Source: Macrotrachela quadricornifera (Eukaryota > Rotifera > Eurotatoria > Philodinida > Philodinidae). Taken from it: a stretch of DNA of 64,000 nucleotides. The DNA lies in contig JAJEKB010021034.1 of assembly GCA_022393335.1 (NCBI GenBank), forward strand, positions 652 through 64,651. The letters run 5' to 3'. The number at the start of each line of letters is the position of its first letter. Positions within the stretch are counted from its first letter, which is position 1. Below, piece after piece: positions 12,076-24,911 of the stretch. Made by a program: the position numbers and the translations under genes. The notes under the pieces were generated by a model. The model was given only the letters and a program-made list of their open reading frames with translations, ran no database searches and was not told the DNA's origin.

Positions 12076-12470
12076 TTACTCCCTGGAATAATATTATTTC
12101 CGATCTAGTACTAGTCCTGAATTAGTTTCCGGTGCAATCTCCATTACAACTGACTCAAAATCTGGAATCATATCACCAATAACAATTAGCGAGACGTCGG
12201 AAGCATTAACTACAGTAACATTCATTTTTTCCGAAACATCAATCGATCTAATAACTGAATTTATTAAAATAACTTTAATAAATAACATATCTAACATAAT
12301 AACATCAACTAAAGCTGATAAACAAACTAGACCATCTGTTAAAATTTATATTATTATTTTTGGATACTGTTGTATCTACTGGCGTAGTTGCAACTATTAT
12401 TTTAATTATCTGGATTAGAAATGATATAGTTGAATTTTATTATCATATTAGTTTGATAGGAAAGAAATAG
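12076..12470 (+). pseudogene. Remnant of a Ser/Thr-rich single-pass membrane protein
   Basis: The plus strand reads as a Ser/Thr/Ile-rich stretch (for example SGIISPITISETSEALTTVT) for about 95 codons. A +1 frameshift near 12360 is then needed to continue into VVSTGVVATIILIIWIRND, a membrane-spanning segment with a short basic tail and a stop at about 12470. This is mucin-like ectodomain plus TM architecture. The frameshift, the missing 5' part and the MITE directly upstream suggest a decayed gene. It could instead be the last exons of a gene with an unusual intron at the shift. Confidence 0.4.
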
Positions 12471-13858
12471 TCTTTAAAATTAAAATGCAACTTTTAATTC
12501 AATTAGAGTAAAGAAAAGAAAATTTGTTCAGTTAATGATATTTTAATGAAGGAACAAATTATTTTCGTTAGCTATTTTTATTTTTGATAACGAAAAATCT
12601 TTAAAGAATACAAGTCCATCAACAAATTGTCATTAATTCACAAGTATAATAATAATGATCAGCGATGCATATATATGATGCCATTGCCTCATGGAACTTT
12701 GAATAGCCAATCAGCAGAACTCTCGTTTTTTGAGGTAACATCCATTTGTGAAGAAAATGACATTCAACTATCATTCTTAATCATATGATGACTTCTTTTT
12801 TTTTTATCAAGCAAAGTTCACAAATAATGAAGATATATGCATGTTCATTGTCATACAAAGTAAAATACCTACTAATGAAATATGTATTCTTGTAATAATG
12901 GATATTGTTCAAAGCTAAGCAATTCCACTAGTGCGTATGTATCAGATAAGTATTGAAGGAAAAGTTTCTTTTTTGGCTGTCAAATGAATTGACTAGATCT
13001 TATCAAATAAAAAATTCATAGAGTCGTACCAATAATATTAATATTATCTCATCTATTATTATATATCAATTGATAATTAAAGGAGTAATAAAATCATAAA
13101 TCGTAAAGTAGGAATAGATAAATGAACTAGATGCGCAGTGACATATATAGCTTTTGAGGACGATTATAAGATTTAGAAGTTTGTATCAAATATATATTTT
13201 ATCGAAATAATAGTGTAGTATTCATATGATATTGATGGTAGATATTGTTGAATTATCTGCAGTAAGATATACTCCAGTAAAAAAAATAATCATTCGTTAA
13301 AACATTAATTTCAGAAGAGTTTCGTAATGTCCATGACATTCGAAAGTTGAATTACTAATTTCAGAATAACGATGAGGAACTTTCGTAATTTAATCTTCTA
13401 TTTTATTAAAAGAAAAATTGATTAATTGTTAGAAATTTATTAACAATAATTCATAATATAATATAAAAGGTATGACTACGAATATATCATAGATGAATCC
13501 ATTGACTAATGATACCATAGGATTAATACTTAAAACTCCTTTTATACATTCTCTTTTTAATAATCAAAATAATTCATCTTTTATTATTTTCAAATCACAA
13601 ATCTCATAGTTTCTGCTTAACAAAGCAATTAAATTTCTATTAAAATTATTCAATATACAATTCATTCGTTAAATTTAATTTTGATTATATGTAACTAAAG
13701 AAAAATAATTCGCCTACACATACATACAAAAGAAATGAGCTGATTAGAACAGAATAGAACAAATTTATTAGAGACATTTTTATGTCGGGTTTTTTCCGCT
13801 TTATATTAATTTCATCATTTTTTTTTTCAAAATAAGATAGAAATTTTTTTCTTCTACG
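12471..13858. other. Intergenic, very AT-rich
   Basis: About 1.4 kb with no supported gene. It ends at the TATA box of the SFMBT-like gene. Confidence 0.5.
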
Positions 13859-13866
13859 TATAAAAG
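13859..13866 (+). promoter_or_regulatory. TATA box of the SFMBT-like gene or operon
   Basis: TATAAAAG. A non-coding exon would start about 30 bp downstream and end at 13916 with the donor TTAG|GTAAGT. The intron runs to a TTTTTCCAG acceptor at 14454. Box, spacing and splice sites are read from the sequence; the transcription start is inferred. Confidence 0.6.
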
Positions 13867-14454
13867 AGTAGATTCATATTCATATTTCATACATTTCATA
13901 TTCATTCTTGAATTAGGTAAGTTAATATACTACTTAAAAAAAACCATAGAGATATTATGTTGTATTGTTTATTAATATAATATGAATAGTTAAATAATTA
14001 TTTTAAAATATAAATATTATTCTTTTAAATTTTAGTTTGAAAAAACTTAATAATTTGTAAATTATAATATTTATTATTTAAAAACAGTGACATCTATCAT
14101 AAGGAAGAATTATATTGAAGGTGATGATATTTATTTTGAATGGTTGAAATAGTAATCAACAATTGTATTGAGAATGATAAAGATATATATTCTCTTCCTG
14201 TCGTTTTGTATGTCTCTTTCTCTTTCTCTCTCTCTTCTCTCTTCTCAAAAAAAAAAAAAAAAAAAAAAGAAAAATTCTTTCCTAGGGAACGATATTTTTT
14301 ATGTCATGTTATTTATTCTTCATATCAACAAATATTATTAAAGAAATTATCAATAAAATTAATATTAATCATTTTATTTTATTTAAATTAAAATCAATAT
14401 GACCTTGATTTATAAATGATGATTAAGAATTATTCATTCTATTTCTTTTTCCAG

Positions 14455-14463
14455 ATGAACTAA
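14455..14463 (+). promoter_or_regulatory. Three-codon upstream ORF overlapping the main start (ATGAACTAATG)
   Basis: The first ATG after the acceptor gives ATG-AAC-TAA. Its stop overlaps the main ATG at 14463 (TAATG). This arrangement is compatible with leaky scanning or termination-reinitiation tuning of the SFMBT-like protein. Confidence 0.5.
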
Positions 14464-17400
14464 TGGATACAACATTTGATCACTTAGTGACAACAGATGC
14501 TCAATCAGGTCTTATTATAACTCGTGGTATACCTTTATCATCATTTTTATCAGAAAATTTCTTATTTGAAGAATCTATTCTTGATCTTAGTCAACAATCG
14601 AAAACAAAAGAAAGAAAAACAAATTCAATTATTATTATTGATAATTGGAAAAATGATTTTATATGTAATTATACAGATAATATTGATGATGATTTAAATA
14701 AAAATTTATTAATAAATAATAATAATAAGAAAATCAATATTGAACAATCATTAACTGATCAATTAAAATCTAATTCAATAAAAGAAAATACATTGTCAGA
14801 TAATATTATTACAGAACAGTCAAAAATTCATTTTGATTCTCCAAAAAAAAAATTATCGAAGTAAAAATTAAAAAAAAATTTTATTTTTATTAATTTAAAA
14901 TCGACTTTTTGTTTTTAGTTCATCATCTTATACGATAACAATTCATGAACTTAAACCATATGTAAATTCTTCTCCTTTGTGTTCATCAAATTTTCTTTGG
15001 TCAAAATATTTTTCATTAATTAATGAACGATCAATATCTGAAGAATTTTTTGATCATTATCTAGCATCAATTCAATCTGATATTGAAATTAATATGAAAC
15101 TTGAATATTGTTATGATATACAACATGATTTATATTGGTTAACACAAATACAATTAATATCACATAGTTTAATTCTTTTACATTATGTTGGTTTACCAGA
15201 TGATGATACATCAAATGATTTTTGGGCATATATTTATGGTGAACGTTGTCATCCAATTGGTTGGTGTAAAGAAAATAGTAAATTAATGTTACCACCACCA
15301 ATTGTTACAAAACGAGCTGTACAACAAAATACATTAAATACACATTCTATATCGAATGATAATGAAAAAAAATTAGATGATCATACAAATCAAACACCAC
15401 CTGCGTATTTATTTGATAAAGTAAAGAAAAATTTTTTTTTTTTTTTTGAAAAAAAAATGAAATTTTAATTATTTTAGAATGTCGGTTTAACTCCGTGTGA
15501 GCAATTAAAGAAAGGTATGATATTAGAATTACAAGATATTAATCGTCCATGGACTGTTTGGTTTGTTCGAATAATTAACAATCGGGGTGGAAGATTACAT
15601 CTTCGATATATAACTAATATAATTAATGAAGAAATAGAAGAAGAAGAAGAGGATGAAGATATATCTTCAAATGATATTCATATATTTTATCTTAATTATC
15701 GTGTGCATTATATTGGTTGGATATCAGATAATTCTGTAATATATTCATATGATATTCCAATAAATTTAAAATTAAATCTTGATAAACAAATAATAATTGA
15801 TATGTGTTTAAAACATTCAATAAAACAATTTTTACCAAAAAATGTATTTAAAGAACAAGAAGAAATAATAAAACATCGTTTTATTAAAGGAATGAAATTA
15901 GAAATATTTGATATAAAAAGTCAAAATATTTGTATTGGTCAAATTGATCATATTCATAATGAATATTATTTTGATGTTATTATTGATAATGATGATAAAT
16001 TAACATTTATTTCACATTCAACAAATCCATATATATTACCAGCACATTGGGCTGCTGAACATAAACTTACATTAATGAAAGATAAAGGTATTCGTCAATC
16101 TGAAGATTATTGGAATAATTATACAGAAACAAATGGTGTGAGTGATATAGCATCTGAACGTTGTTTTAATTTAATAACATTAAATTCAAATGGAAATAAT
16201 CAAGCTGAACCTGGAATGAAATTAGAAATGATATATACATTAAATAAAAAAGATTATGTTTTTTCTGTAACACTTATTCATATTATTGATCATCTTATGT
16301 GGTTAAGAATTGATAATAGAAATTTATTTAATGATGATTTAACTCTTTATCATGTTTTACCAATTAATTCTTTAGATGTATTTCCTGTTGGATGGGCTAA
16401 ATTTAATGGATTTGAATTAATAACACCAATTCAATATCAAATGGAAATAAATACATTTCAACAAAATCGATATGAGTAAAAACAAAAAACTTCTTTTCAT
16501 ATATTCAAATATGAATTTCTTTCGTTGTTTTTTTTGTTTCTAGTTTATTTTCTTCAATAACATATAATCCAAAAATTCCACGTATATATTTAAATGAAAT
16601 TTATTTATTAACAGTATATATAAATATTCGATGTTATTGTGGACCACATTTTTGTTCATCACGTCTTGCACGTATTCCATCACAATTTGGTCCTGGACCA
16701 TATCGTCATGTTCTTATTGATATATTTCATCATCTTCTACCAACATTATCAACAAATGCTCATCGAGTATTACGTCGTTTAGATCATCAAATTAATTCTG
16801 AAAATGTTAAAACAGAATATATTAAAGGAGCTAAAAAATCTTCCAAATTAATACGTCCTGTATCAATACCAAATGAACCTCGTCTTGTACATCATTATCT
16901 TCGACATGTATGTACACAATTAGAAGCATGTCCAAATTTAATCAGTATTAACCATATTGATAATAATTGTCCAGATAAATGTTATATATTATCAAATACT
17001 TTTAGTATGTTAAAAATAATTTTAATTAAATTAAATTTTTTGTTTTAATAGCTTTTTCTACACATTCAAAACATAAACGAACTCAACTTCGTGTAGCACA
17101 AAATCGATATCGTAAACAAAAATCTTTATTAGGTCATTTAAAAACTACAACAATTCCTTCAAATGTTTCAAGTCCTATTACTGAAGAAATTCCATCAACA
17201 GAAAGTTCAAAACTAATAGATAGTACAAATGAAATATCATTACCAACACCATCAATACCATTACCAGGAAGTGATAGACAAACACGAGGTTTTCGTCTTC
17301 ATATTGAACCAAAAACACACACAATTACAAGAACTAATAAAAAACAAAAAGTAATTGATACAATAAATAATATTAAACAAGAACCAATTGAAATTAATAC

Positions 17401-18427
17401 TATAACATCTGAATCATCATCATCATCATCATCATCAACTACTACAGCAACAACACATATTCCAATAAAAGGTTTTATTTAAAATTTCTCTTTAAAAAAA
17501 ACTAAAATATTCATTTTTCTCAAAAACATCGTAAATTAAGATAAATACATGAGAGAAGATAGTCTATGATTAGATCTTTTCAGACGTAACATGAACACTT
17601 TATTGGTATCTTGTTTCTAGAAAAAATTTTGATGACGATTTCCATTATGCTTTACTCAAAAAAACGATCTTTTTTCACATCTCAAATTTCTCTATTCAGA
17701 CTTGTTTAATATATTTAAATTCTTTTTTTTCTTGTTCTCAATGAATATACCTCGATACACGATATGACATAGCCCTTTTTCAAATGTTGAGTGATAAAAT
17801 ATGTGACTTTTTTTTTTTGTATTTAGAATCTAAACGTTCATATATACCAAAGAAAAAACGTTCTTTATCTCGTTCAATTATTTCTCCACCATCTTCATCT
17901 GCAACATTAAATATTTTATCAACATCTAATAAAAATAAAAAAACTCGACGTTCTCTACATATATCACAATCTTTAAATGATCTTAATTCTTCATCAAATA
18001 TATTAATTAAAAAAACTGAACCTCAACAATCATCTATTATTCGATCAACACAATATTCAATTCCACCACCACCAATTGATCCACGAAATCCAGTTACATG
18101 GAATGTTAATGATGTTTGTTGGTATTTAAATGAATCTGGTTGTTCATTTGCTTTAAAAACAATTAAAGAACAAGTAAAATAAATTTATTTTGTTTTTTCT
18201 TATTATAAATTTTGGTTTTATTTTATTTTTTTATTATTTAAAAGGAAATTGATGGTGCTGCTCTTTTACTTCTTGATGATTTAAATACAGTTCAAGATTT
18301 ATTAGAATTTAAATTAGGTCCTGCTGTTAAATTTTGTCATGTTGTTGAACAACTTCGTACACAAGTTATTGATACATTTCATTCATCACCATCATTAAAA
18401 ACTTCATCTCGTTTATCAACAAATTAA
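14463..18427 (+). CDS. SFMBT: SFMBT-like Polycomb protein: four MBT repeats, SLED, SAM
   Basis: Seven coding exons: 14463-14860, 14919-15420, 15478-16475, 16544-17004, 17052-17471, 17827-18173 and 18245-18427. All phases match, giving about 1,102 aa. After a low-complexity N-terminus come four MBT repeats: residues roughly 170-270 (DFWAYIYGERCHPIGWC), 310-410, 435-510 (LPAHWAAEH) and 530-620 (FPVGWAKFNGFELITP). A SLED/DUF3588 domain follows (CYCGPHFCSSR, IPSQFGPGPYRHVL), then a Ser-rich linker, then a C-terminal SAM domain (VTWNVNDVCWYLNESGC .. EIDGAALLLL). Four MBTs + SLED + SAM is the SFMBT1/2 and fly Sfmbt architecture; Scm has two MBTs. The expected role is nuclear binding of methylated histone tails and PhoRC/PRC1-linked repression. 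The 355-bp intron before exon 6 has a weak GTTTTA donor and is the least certain junction. Confidence 0.9.
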
Positions 18428-18614
18428 TTTATCTTTATAACAGTGTTAATATATTTGTCCGTATTTAAATCTATATATGTAAGAATTGTAACCTTTCTCG
18501 TTTCTTTTTGTACATTTCAATTGTTCTGTATGTGTGCTCAATATAACAAAAAAAAACAACAAAAAAACAAATTCTCAGATACTTTTCATTTATATAAAAA
18601 ATTTTGATTTGTAG

Positions 18615-19148
18615 ATGTCTGCTACACCTACAAATTCAAGTGGAAAAATGAGCTCACGTGGTGCAACATTTGAACGTGCAAATATTGTACGTGATCCCAA
18701 AACTGGTGAAACATTTATTCCAGGTACACAACGACCTGATGGAACATGGAGAAAACCAATTCGTGTACGTGCTGATTATGTTCCACAAGATGAAGTGCCA
18801 GTGTATCAATCAATGGGACAACAAGCACAAATAGAAACAAAAAAACGTATTGAAAATGGAAATCTTATACCAGGAATGGTATTAAGTGAAGAAGAAAAAA
18901 TTTTACGTACAAAAAAATTAGAAAAAGATGAAAAACAATTAAAAAATCAAATGAATAAATTAACTATACGAACACCAGAAGAAGAAAAACAAAGAGAAAT
19001 AAAAAAAATTGAAAAATTATTAAAAGAAATAAATATTTTAGAAAAACGTTATGAACAAGATGAAACAAGTTTAGATAAAGATCAATTAACAAAAATGAAA
19101 AGAAAAGATGAACTTGAAAATAAACTTGAAGAATTAAATAATCAATAA
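18615..19148 (+). CDS. PYM1: PYM, partner of Y14 and Mago
   Basis: Single-exon, 177 aa. The N-terminus carries the conserved Mago-Y14 binding block ([18 protein letters not shown], then [12 protein letters not shown]), followed by a charged, Lys/Glu-rich predicted coiled coil to the C-terminus. Length is close to animal PYM1 (about 200 aa). PYM is a cytoplasmic, ribosome-associated factor that strips exon junction complexes from mRNA. The ATG directly follows GATTTGTAG, a 3' splice acceptor with no in-gene donor, and the gene starts 187 bp after the previous stop. This suggests spliced-leader trans-splicing within an operon-like transcript, which is inference. Confidence 0.93.
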   Translation: MSATPTNSSGKMSSRGATFERANIVRDPKTGETFIPGTQRPDGTWRKPIRVRADYVPQDEVPVYQSMGQQAQIETKKRIENGNLIPGMVLSEEEKILRTKKLEKDEKQLKNQMNKLTIRTPEEEKQREIKKIEKLLKEINILEKRYEQDETSLDKDQLTKMKRKDELENKLEELNNQ

Positions 19149-19205
19149 AATAAAAAAAAATAAAAACTTACTTTTTTTTTTTTTATTTTTTTGCTTTAGA
19201 TTAAA

Positions 19206-19745
19206 ATGAATCAACAAAAACATTTTAATAAACAAGTTACTGATGAAAATTCAATTGTTCGATCTTCAATTCCATTACAAGTTTTATGTCATATTCATCG
19301 ACCAATTATTTTTCTTGTAAAAAATTTTATTATTATAAAAAAAATTTTTTATTCTTAATAAATATATTTCTATATATTCTAGTGGTTTATTGCTGAAATT
19401 TTAATATTTATTTGGAAAGGTCTTATTATATCACCATTAGATTGGACAATATATGGTTTTGAAATTTTTGCATTATGTTTAACATTAACATTAGAATATA
19501 TTCGTTTAGAATTAATTATATATGCAAATATAACAGAATATGTATTTCATATAATTATTGGATTTATTCTTACATTAATTGCAATGGTAACACTTTTATA
19601 TTGGACAATATGGCAATGGATTGTATTAAAACTTGAATTTGTACTTGGTTTAACACAACTTGGATTTTGTTTATTTGAAATAATTCTTGTTATAACAGCA
19701 TTTATGTCATTTTGTAAAAAACCAACAAAACAAAAAATAAATTAA
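19206..19745 (+). CDS. TMEM216: TMEM216/TMEM17-family ciliary transition-zone membrane protein
   Basis: Two exons (19206-19316 and 19383-19745, phase 0), 157 aa. There are four hydrophobic segments. Landmarks of the Transmemb_17 family are SSIPLQVL near residue 19, WFIAEILIFIWKG at the first helix, ALCLTLTLEYIRL in helix 2, and YWTIWQWIVLKLEFVLG before the last helix; this last stretch resembles TMEM216 more than TMEM17 or TMEM80. The family acts in the MKS module of the ciliary transition zone. The start lies only 57 bp after the PYM stop, with acceptor TTTGCTTTAG at 19199, so independent promoter space is minimal. Confidence 0.83.
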
Positions 19746-19990
19746 ATATTTAATTTATATATTATGAACTTATTTCCGTCCATTTTGTTTTTTTAATAAT
19801 TTACTTTGGATTTTTTTTCTTTTTTCGTTTTGTTTTGTATGTAGAACATTTCCATTAGAATGAATCTTTTTTTTTTCAAAATATAAATCTCAAGTTCTTT
19901 TTTGTCTTAGGAAATATAAAATACTTTTGAAATTAATAAAATAATTCATGAAATTTATTTTATATTTTCATCGATTAGATTAATTTAAAG

Positions 19991-22900
19991 ATGTCAGATA
20001 TAATAATTAACAATTCAGAAAATGGTATTCGGGAATTGTGGTCTGAAGGACATCTTATTCAATCAATTGTTTTACTTGAAGATGCATATGCATTTCGTTC
20101 GATTGGACATAAATTATCTCCACCTAATATATTAAAACTATATAGATTATATTGGTCAAAATGGATACAACGTTTTCTAACATTAATTGTATCATGTCAA
20201 TTATTTCTTATATTTATTCAATATCCATCATCATTTAGTCGAACATCTGATTTAAAAGTAGATTCAATAAGATTAACATTACCATGTAGTATACAAATAA
20301 TTATTGAATTTTTATGTCTTATTATTTTTTATATTGATGCTATTATACGAGTAAAATATTTTATTTTTAAGAAAAATTTTTTTAAAAATTTTATTTAGGT
20401 TTATTTACTTGGTATAAGAAGTGCTCGAAAAAAACCTTGGATCATATCTTATTTTATTGTAACAACAATTTCAATTATTGATCTTATTATTTCAGCTAGT
20501 TTAGGCTGTAAAAAAAAAGTATTATTTAAAAGAGATATATTTTTTTTTCTTCATTTAAATTAAATTTATTTAATTAGACAATTAATATTCGATTTTTGCT
20601 TCGACCTTTTTATATGGCTTTTATATCACAAGAAATGAAAAAAGTTTTTAATAGTTTACGAAAATCATTTTTACAAATTCTAAGGTATTTATTTAATAAA
20701 TTAATTATAAAAGAATTTTATTAAATTTTTTTCAAGTGTTACAATTCTTCTTGGAATTCATGTTTATTTTTTTTCTGTTATTGGAATGATTTTATTTCCA
20801 CCAGCAAATGTATTTTTATTATTTTTTGTTTTTTTAATTAAAAAAAATGTTATATATCTATTTTAGTCAAAAGATTCATCAAATGAACGAGCTGATGAAG
20901 GAACAAAATATTTTCCAAATTTTCCTGATGCTTTAATTAATTTAATTGTTCTTTTAACAACAGCAAATAATCCTGATGGTAAAACAAAAAAAAAATTAAA
21001 AAAATAATTTCAATAGAAATTTCACTTTTTTATTTTTCTTTTTTCTTTTTTTAGTAACATTACCAGCTTATTCAAAAAATCGATTATACATTATTTATTT
21101 TGCTATTTTTCTTACAATTGGTAAGATTTTTCATTAAATATATACATACATTTTCTCTCAAACCGTAACTTCTATCAGATTTAAAAAATATTTTAATATT
21201 CATCTGCAGGTAATTCACATGTACGGTAATATCACTGTTAAAGTTGCTCAAGCTAGAATATCTATTACAGTACATAGGAATGCAGAAATTTTTTGCAATG
21301 TCATGGAATTTAGAAACTTCTTCCTAGAAATGCTATCACAACGTCACAGATATAGATATCTCTATTATATCAATATTTTCCTATATATATATGCCATCCT
21401 CAAATTGTTGCATAGCATACAACAAATACTATCTAACACTATATTTCAATACTTCATTCATTTATCTTTAAAAATAATATTTTTTTACGTTTAAAATCAT
21501 CATTTTTATGCTGTTAAGCCCATTGTACAAGTCTTATTTTTTTTTCTTCGAGTTTTAACATCTGAGTACTTTCCGGTAAAACATATTCATAGATTTGTTT
21601 GTTTTAATTTGTCTATATTGTAATAGATTTTGTATGATAAATATGTCGTAGAACTATTGATGAATCATCTCTGGAAAGTATTTGTTTTGTAATTATTGTT
21701 AATGACAAACAGGAATTTTACAAAAAAAAATAATAATTTTTCCAAGTATTTTTGCAAACACCTGTATAAAAATCGTATTGAAAAGTCAATAGCTCAGTCC
21801 GAATTTGATGGATACATCTTGAAGTTCTGCAACGAGTTCTGATTTTCTAAAAGTTTCAAAAGCAATTAATTTATTAAACGAAATTATAACAGAATTTATT
21901 GCCTTCTCTTATGAATATCCTTGTCTGAAGGAAAAATATTCTTGTTTATCAATAGCATAATAAACTTCGATGAATAAGATGAAAAATCAGTTATCTAAAA
22001 AGGTCTTTTTATTGTCTTGTCTAGCAATGATGTGACATATTCTTGTTCAGTAATCTTTTAATATAATTTACTTTAGGTCTTTATTGTTTAATGACTTTAT
22101 TTACTGTCATTAAAATGAACACATTTAAAGAATTTTTTACGGTAAAAATTAATTCTTTTGTTTTAATTTCTCTTCGAATAATTTGTTATATTTTTAATAT
22201 TAATTAGACATCAATGCAAAATTCATTATTTCGTCGTCGTTTAGCAGTTCGTGCTTGTTTCGATACTTTACTTGAATGTGAAGATATTTCATCATCTACA
22301 GTATCATCACCAATTACAACAACAGATGATGTATCAAGTGCACTTCTTACTCGTCGATTGTTTGTTATTTTTATTTAAATGAAATTTTAGTTTTTTTTTT
22401 TTAATAATTTTAATTCAGGACTCGATCAAGTATTCCTATATCAGTAATAACACGTGTTATATCTGATTCAAATTTACCTGAAGTTCATAAAGATGAATTA
22501 CTTAATGTAAAGTACTTTGTTGAAAATAAATTTTAATGAAAAATTTTATTTAATAGACATTAAAACGTAATAATGAAATAACATGGGATATGTTTTCAAC
22601 AGCTATGTTATCACTTGATGCTGATCTTCCAAAACGAGTAGACCGAATAAATAAATTCAATAATAATAGTATATATTTATTTTTAGCGTGTTACACATCA
22701 TGAATATTCAGGAATATGGGCATTAGTACAACTTATTGGTGCTTCAAAATATTTAACATGGTTTGGAAATGTTATTGGTTTAATGAATTTTATTATTTTA
22801 GTTGTATGTACTAAAAAAAAACGAAATATTATTTAGAATATTAAATATGAATATTTAGATTGAAGGTGGCCTTCGATATCATCCAAAATTTTTTACAATT

Positions 22901-24911
22901 GATGTTATTTTATCAGTAAAAAACAAAACAATCTTCTTTTTTCTAAAAATAAAAATAATTATTTTATTTAGAATATATTATTTTCATTTTGTATTTATTA
23001 TTTTCTTGAATCAATTCTTAAACTTTGGTCACTTCGTCCACGAGTATTTTTTAAATATGTATTTAATACATTTGATGCTAGTTTAGCTCTTGTTTTATTT
23101 GTAAATATAATTTAATTTTAAAATATTATTTTATTATTTTTATATTAAATAGATTCTTCATATAGTTCATTGGTCTATTTATGGAACATTAAGTATTACA
23201 ACAAGGTAAATCATTAGATTTTAATTAGAATCTCTTGAAAATTTTTGACAAAAAAAAATTTGAACTGGAATCCAAAAGCATGCAAATCTTCAAGTTCGTG
23301 TAGTTAAGATCGAAAAACTTAATCCTGCTATATAATCATTTGAGAACCAAAATTTTTTTTTCATCTTTAAAGCAAAATAGCCAGTTGCAAGTAAAGCATT
23401 CAATGTTTTCTGCGTTCTTGATGCTACACCAAGCACATTTTCTTCTTGCTTTTTCGTTCACTGTCAGAGCAAAAAAGACTAACTTCGCCATAATTATTGA
23501 GTTCAAAAAATGTGTATATTTAAAGTGAAATCGTTCGTGATGCTCGTGGAACAGCAAGTTCAATATGGGCAATAACACGTATATTAAATTTATTTGTTAT
23601 TTTTCGAACAATACGTTCAATGCCACATTTTACTAATTATGGTATTATTATGGGAACAATAAGTGATGGAATGAGAAATTTAAAAGCATTTATTGGAATA
23701 CTTATTGTATGTTTATGCTTTAATGAAAATTCGATAGAATAAAATAATATATTTTTATTTGATAGTGTTTATTCTATAGTTATGCTGTATTAGGTATGTG
23801 GTTATTTGGTGGAGTTATTAAAAAACCAACACCATCTGATTTAGTGTAAGAAGATAAATTTATAAATATGAATTATTAATAAATTAAATTTATTTAGAAA
23901 TGCAACATGTGGATCATATCAACAAAGTAATTATTGGGCAAATAATTTTAATGATTTTTTTGTAAGTTTCTTCTTGTTTTTTGTTTATTGAAAATTTAAG
24001 ATGAGAATTTATTTGCTATTTAGTCAAGTATTGTAATTCTTTATGATGTAATGTTGGTAAATAATTGGGGAATATTTTTAGAAGCTCTTCGACAATATTC
24101 TACAAGGTTTAGTTTTAAAATTTTTATTGAAAAAAAACTTTTTATTAAAAAAATATTTAGATGGAGTCAATTATATCTTGTTAGTTGGTGGTTTTTATCT
24201 AACGTATATATCCTAGCACTTGTACTTGGTTTTATTGTTGAGGTATATTAATATATAGTTGATTTTTCTTCTTAAGAAATTTATTATTAATTTTTTCTTT
24301 TGATAGTTATTTTCATTAAATGTTGCTCGATTTGAAGAAAGTGGATTTGCTCAAGGAAATAATGGTTTAGCAAATACATATTTTGTTAAAACACTTTTTC
24401 ATTTATTTAAGTAAGATTATTTATAGTGGTGGGTAAAAGTCTTGATTCTAAGTGAAAGCTATCTAAATAAGAGTTGTTTACTTTGGTATTTGTACTGAAG
24501 GAAGGGCTTGATGAGTTCTACCTTTTTAGTGAGGGTGAGATATTAGGTCAACGTCAAAAAGATTTTTATTTTTCATGCAATAGGTGGTCTATCGGTACTA
24601 GAAAGGCCACTTAGATTTTCTGTATCCTAGTGATATCACAGAGCTGTTGATCCCACGGTATAGAATGATATGAAACGTCATCTTGATAAAAGTTATAATG
24701 CTAAAAGTTTTAGTACAGTTTTACCCCATATTTATGCAATCTACAGTAAAATATTCAAGCCGAATGAGTGAACCTAGCTCAAGGTTTACTACTGTATTAT
24801 TATTTAACAGATTATATTTATTAATATTTTAGACGAAGTTTAAAAGAACCATCCGATGATGAAATTAATCGTGCATTAATTAAATATAAACGATTATATG
24901 ATAATAGATAA
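19991..24911 (+). CDS. TPCN2: Two-pore channel (TPC2-like)
   Basis: Twenty-one coding exons, all phase-consistent, total 750 aa (human TPC2 is about 750). Exon starts include 19991, 20399, 20578, 20737, 20867, 21055, 22077, 22208, 22419, 22557, 22687, 22859, 22972, 23153, 23526, 23766, 23898, 24024, 24161, 24307 and 24833. There are two six-TM repeats. Pore I reads NFPDALINLIVLLTTANNPD and pore II VMLVNNWGIFLEALRQYS; the VNNW filter is typical of TPCs. The S4-S5 linker of repeat I has MKK..NSLRKS, where TPC2 has its PI(3,5)P2-binding lysines. Expected function: endolysosomal Na+/Ca2+ channel. An AG immediately precedes the ATG. Three introns are enlarged: 21121-22076, 23206-23525 and 24411-24832. 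AATAAA-type signals follow near 25088 and 25120. Confidence 0.94.
21121..22076 (+). other. Enlarged intron in the two-pore channel gene (956 bp)
   Basis: Bounded by the donor ATTG|GTAAGA and the acceptor TTTACTTTAG, phase 1 on both sides. Neighbouring introns are about 45-100 bp. The 91-codon ORF inside (21219-21494) has no recognisable motif. No terminal inverted repeats were spotted, so the cause of the expansion is unknown. Confidence 0.6.

Noticed and set aside
21219..21494. 91-codon ORF in the TPC intron as a nested gene
   Set aside because: No recognisable domain, and flanking exons splice around it in phase; likely chance.
23206..23525. Intron candidate carrying ORFs on both strands
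   Set aside because: The ORFs overlap the following TPC exon and have no independent support; treated as intron only.
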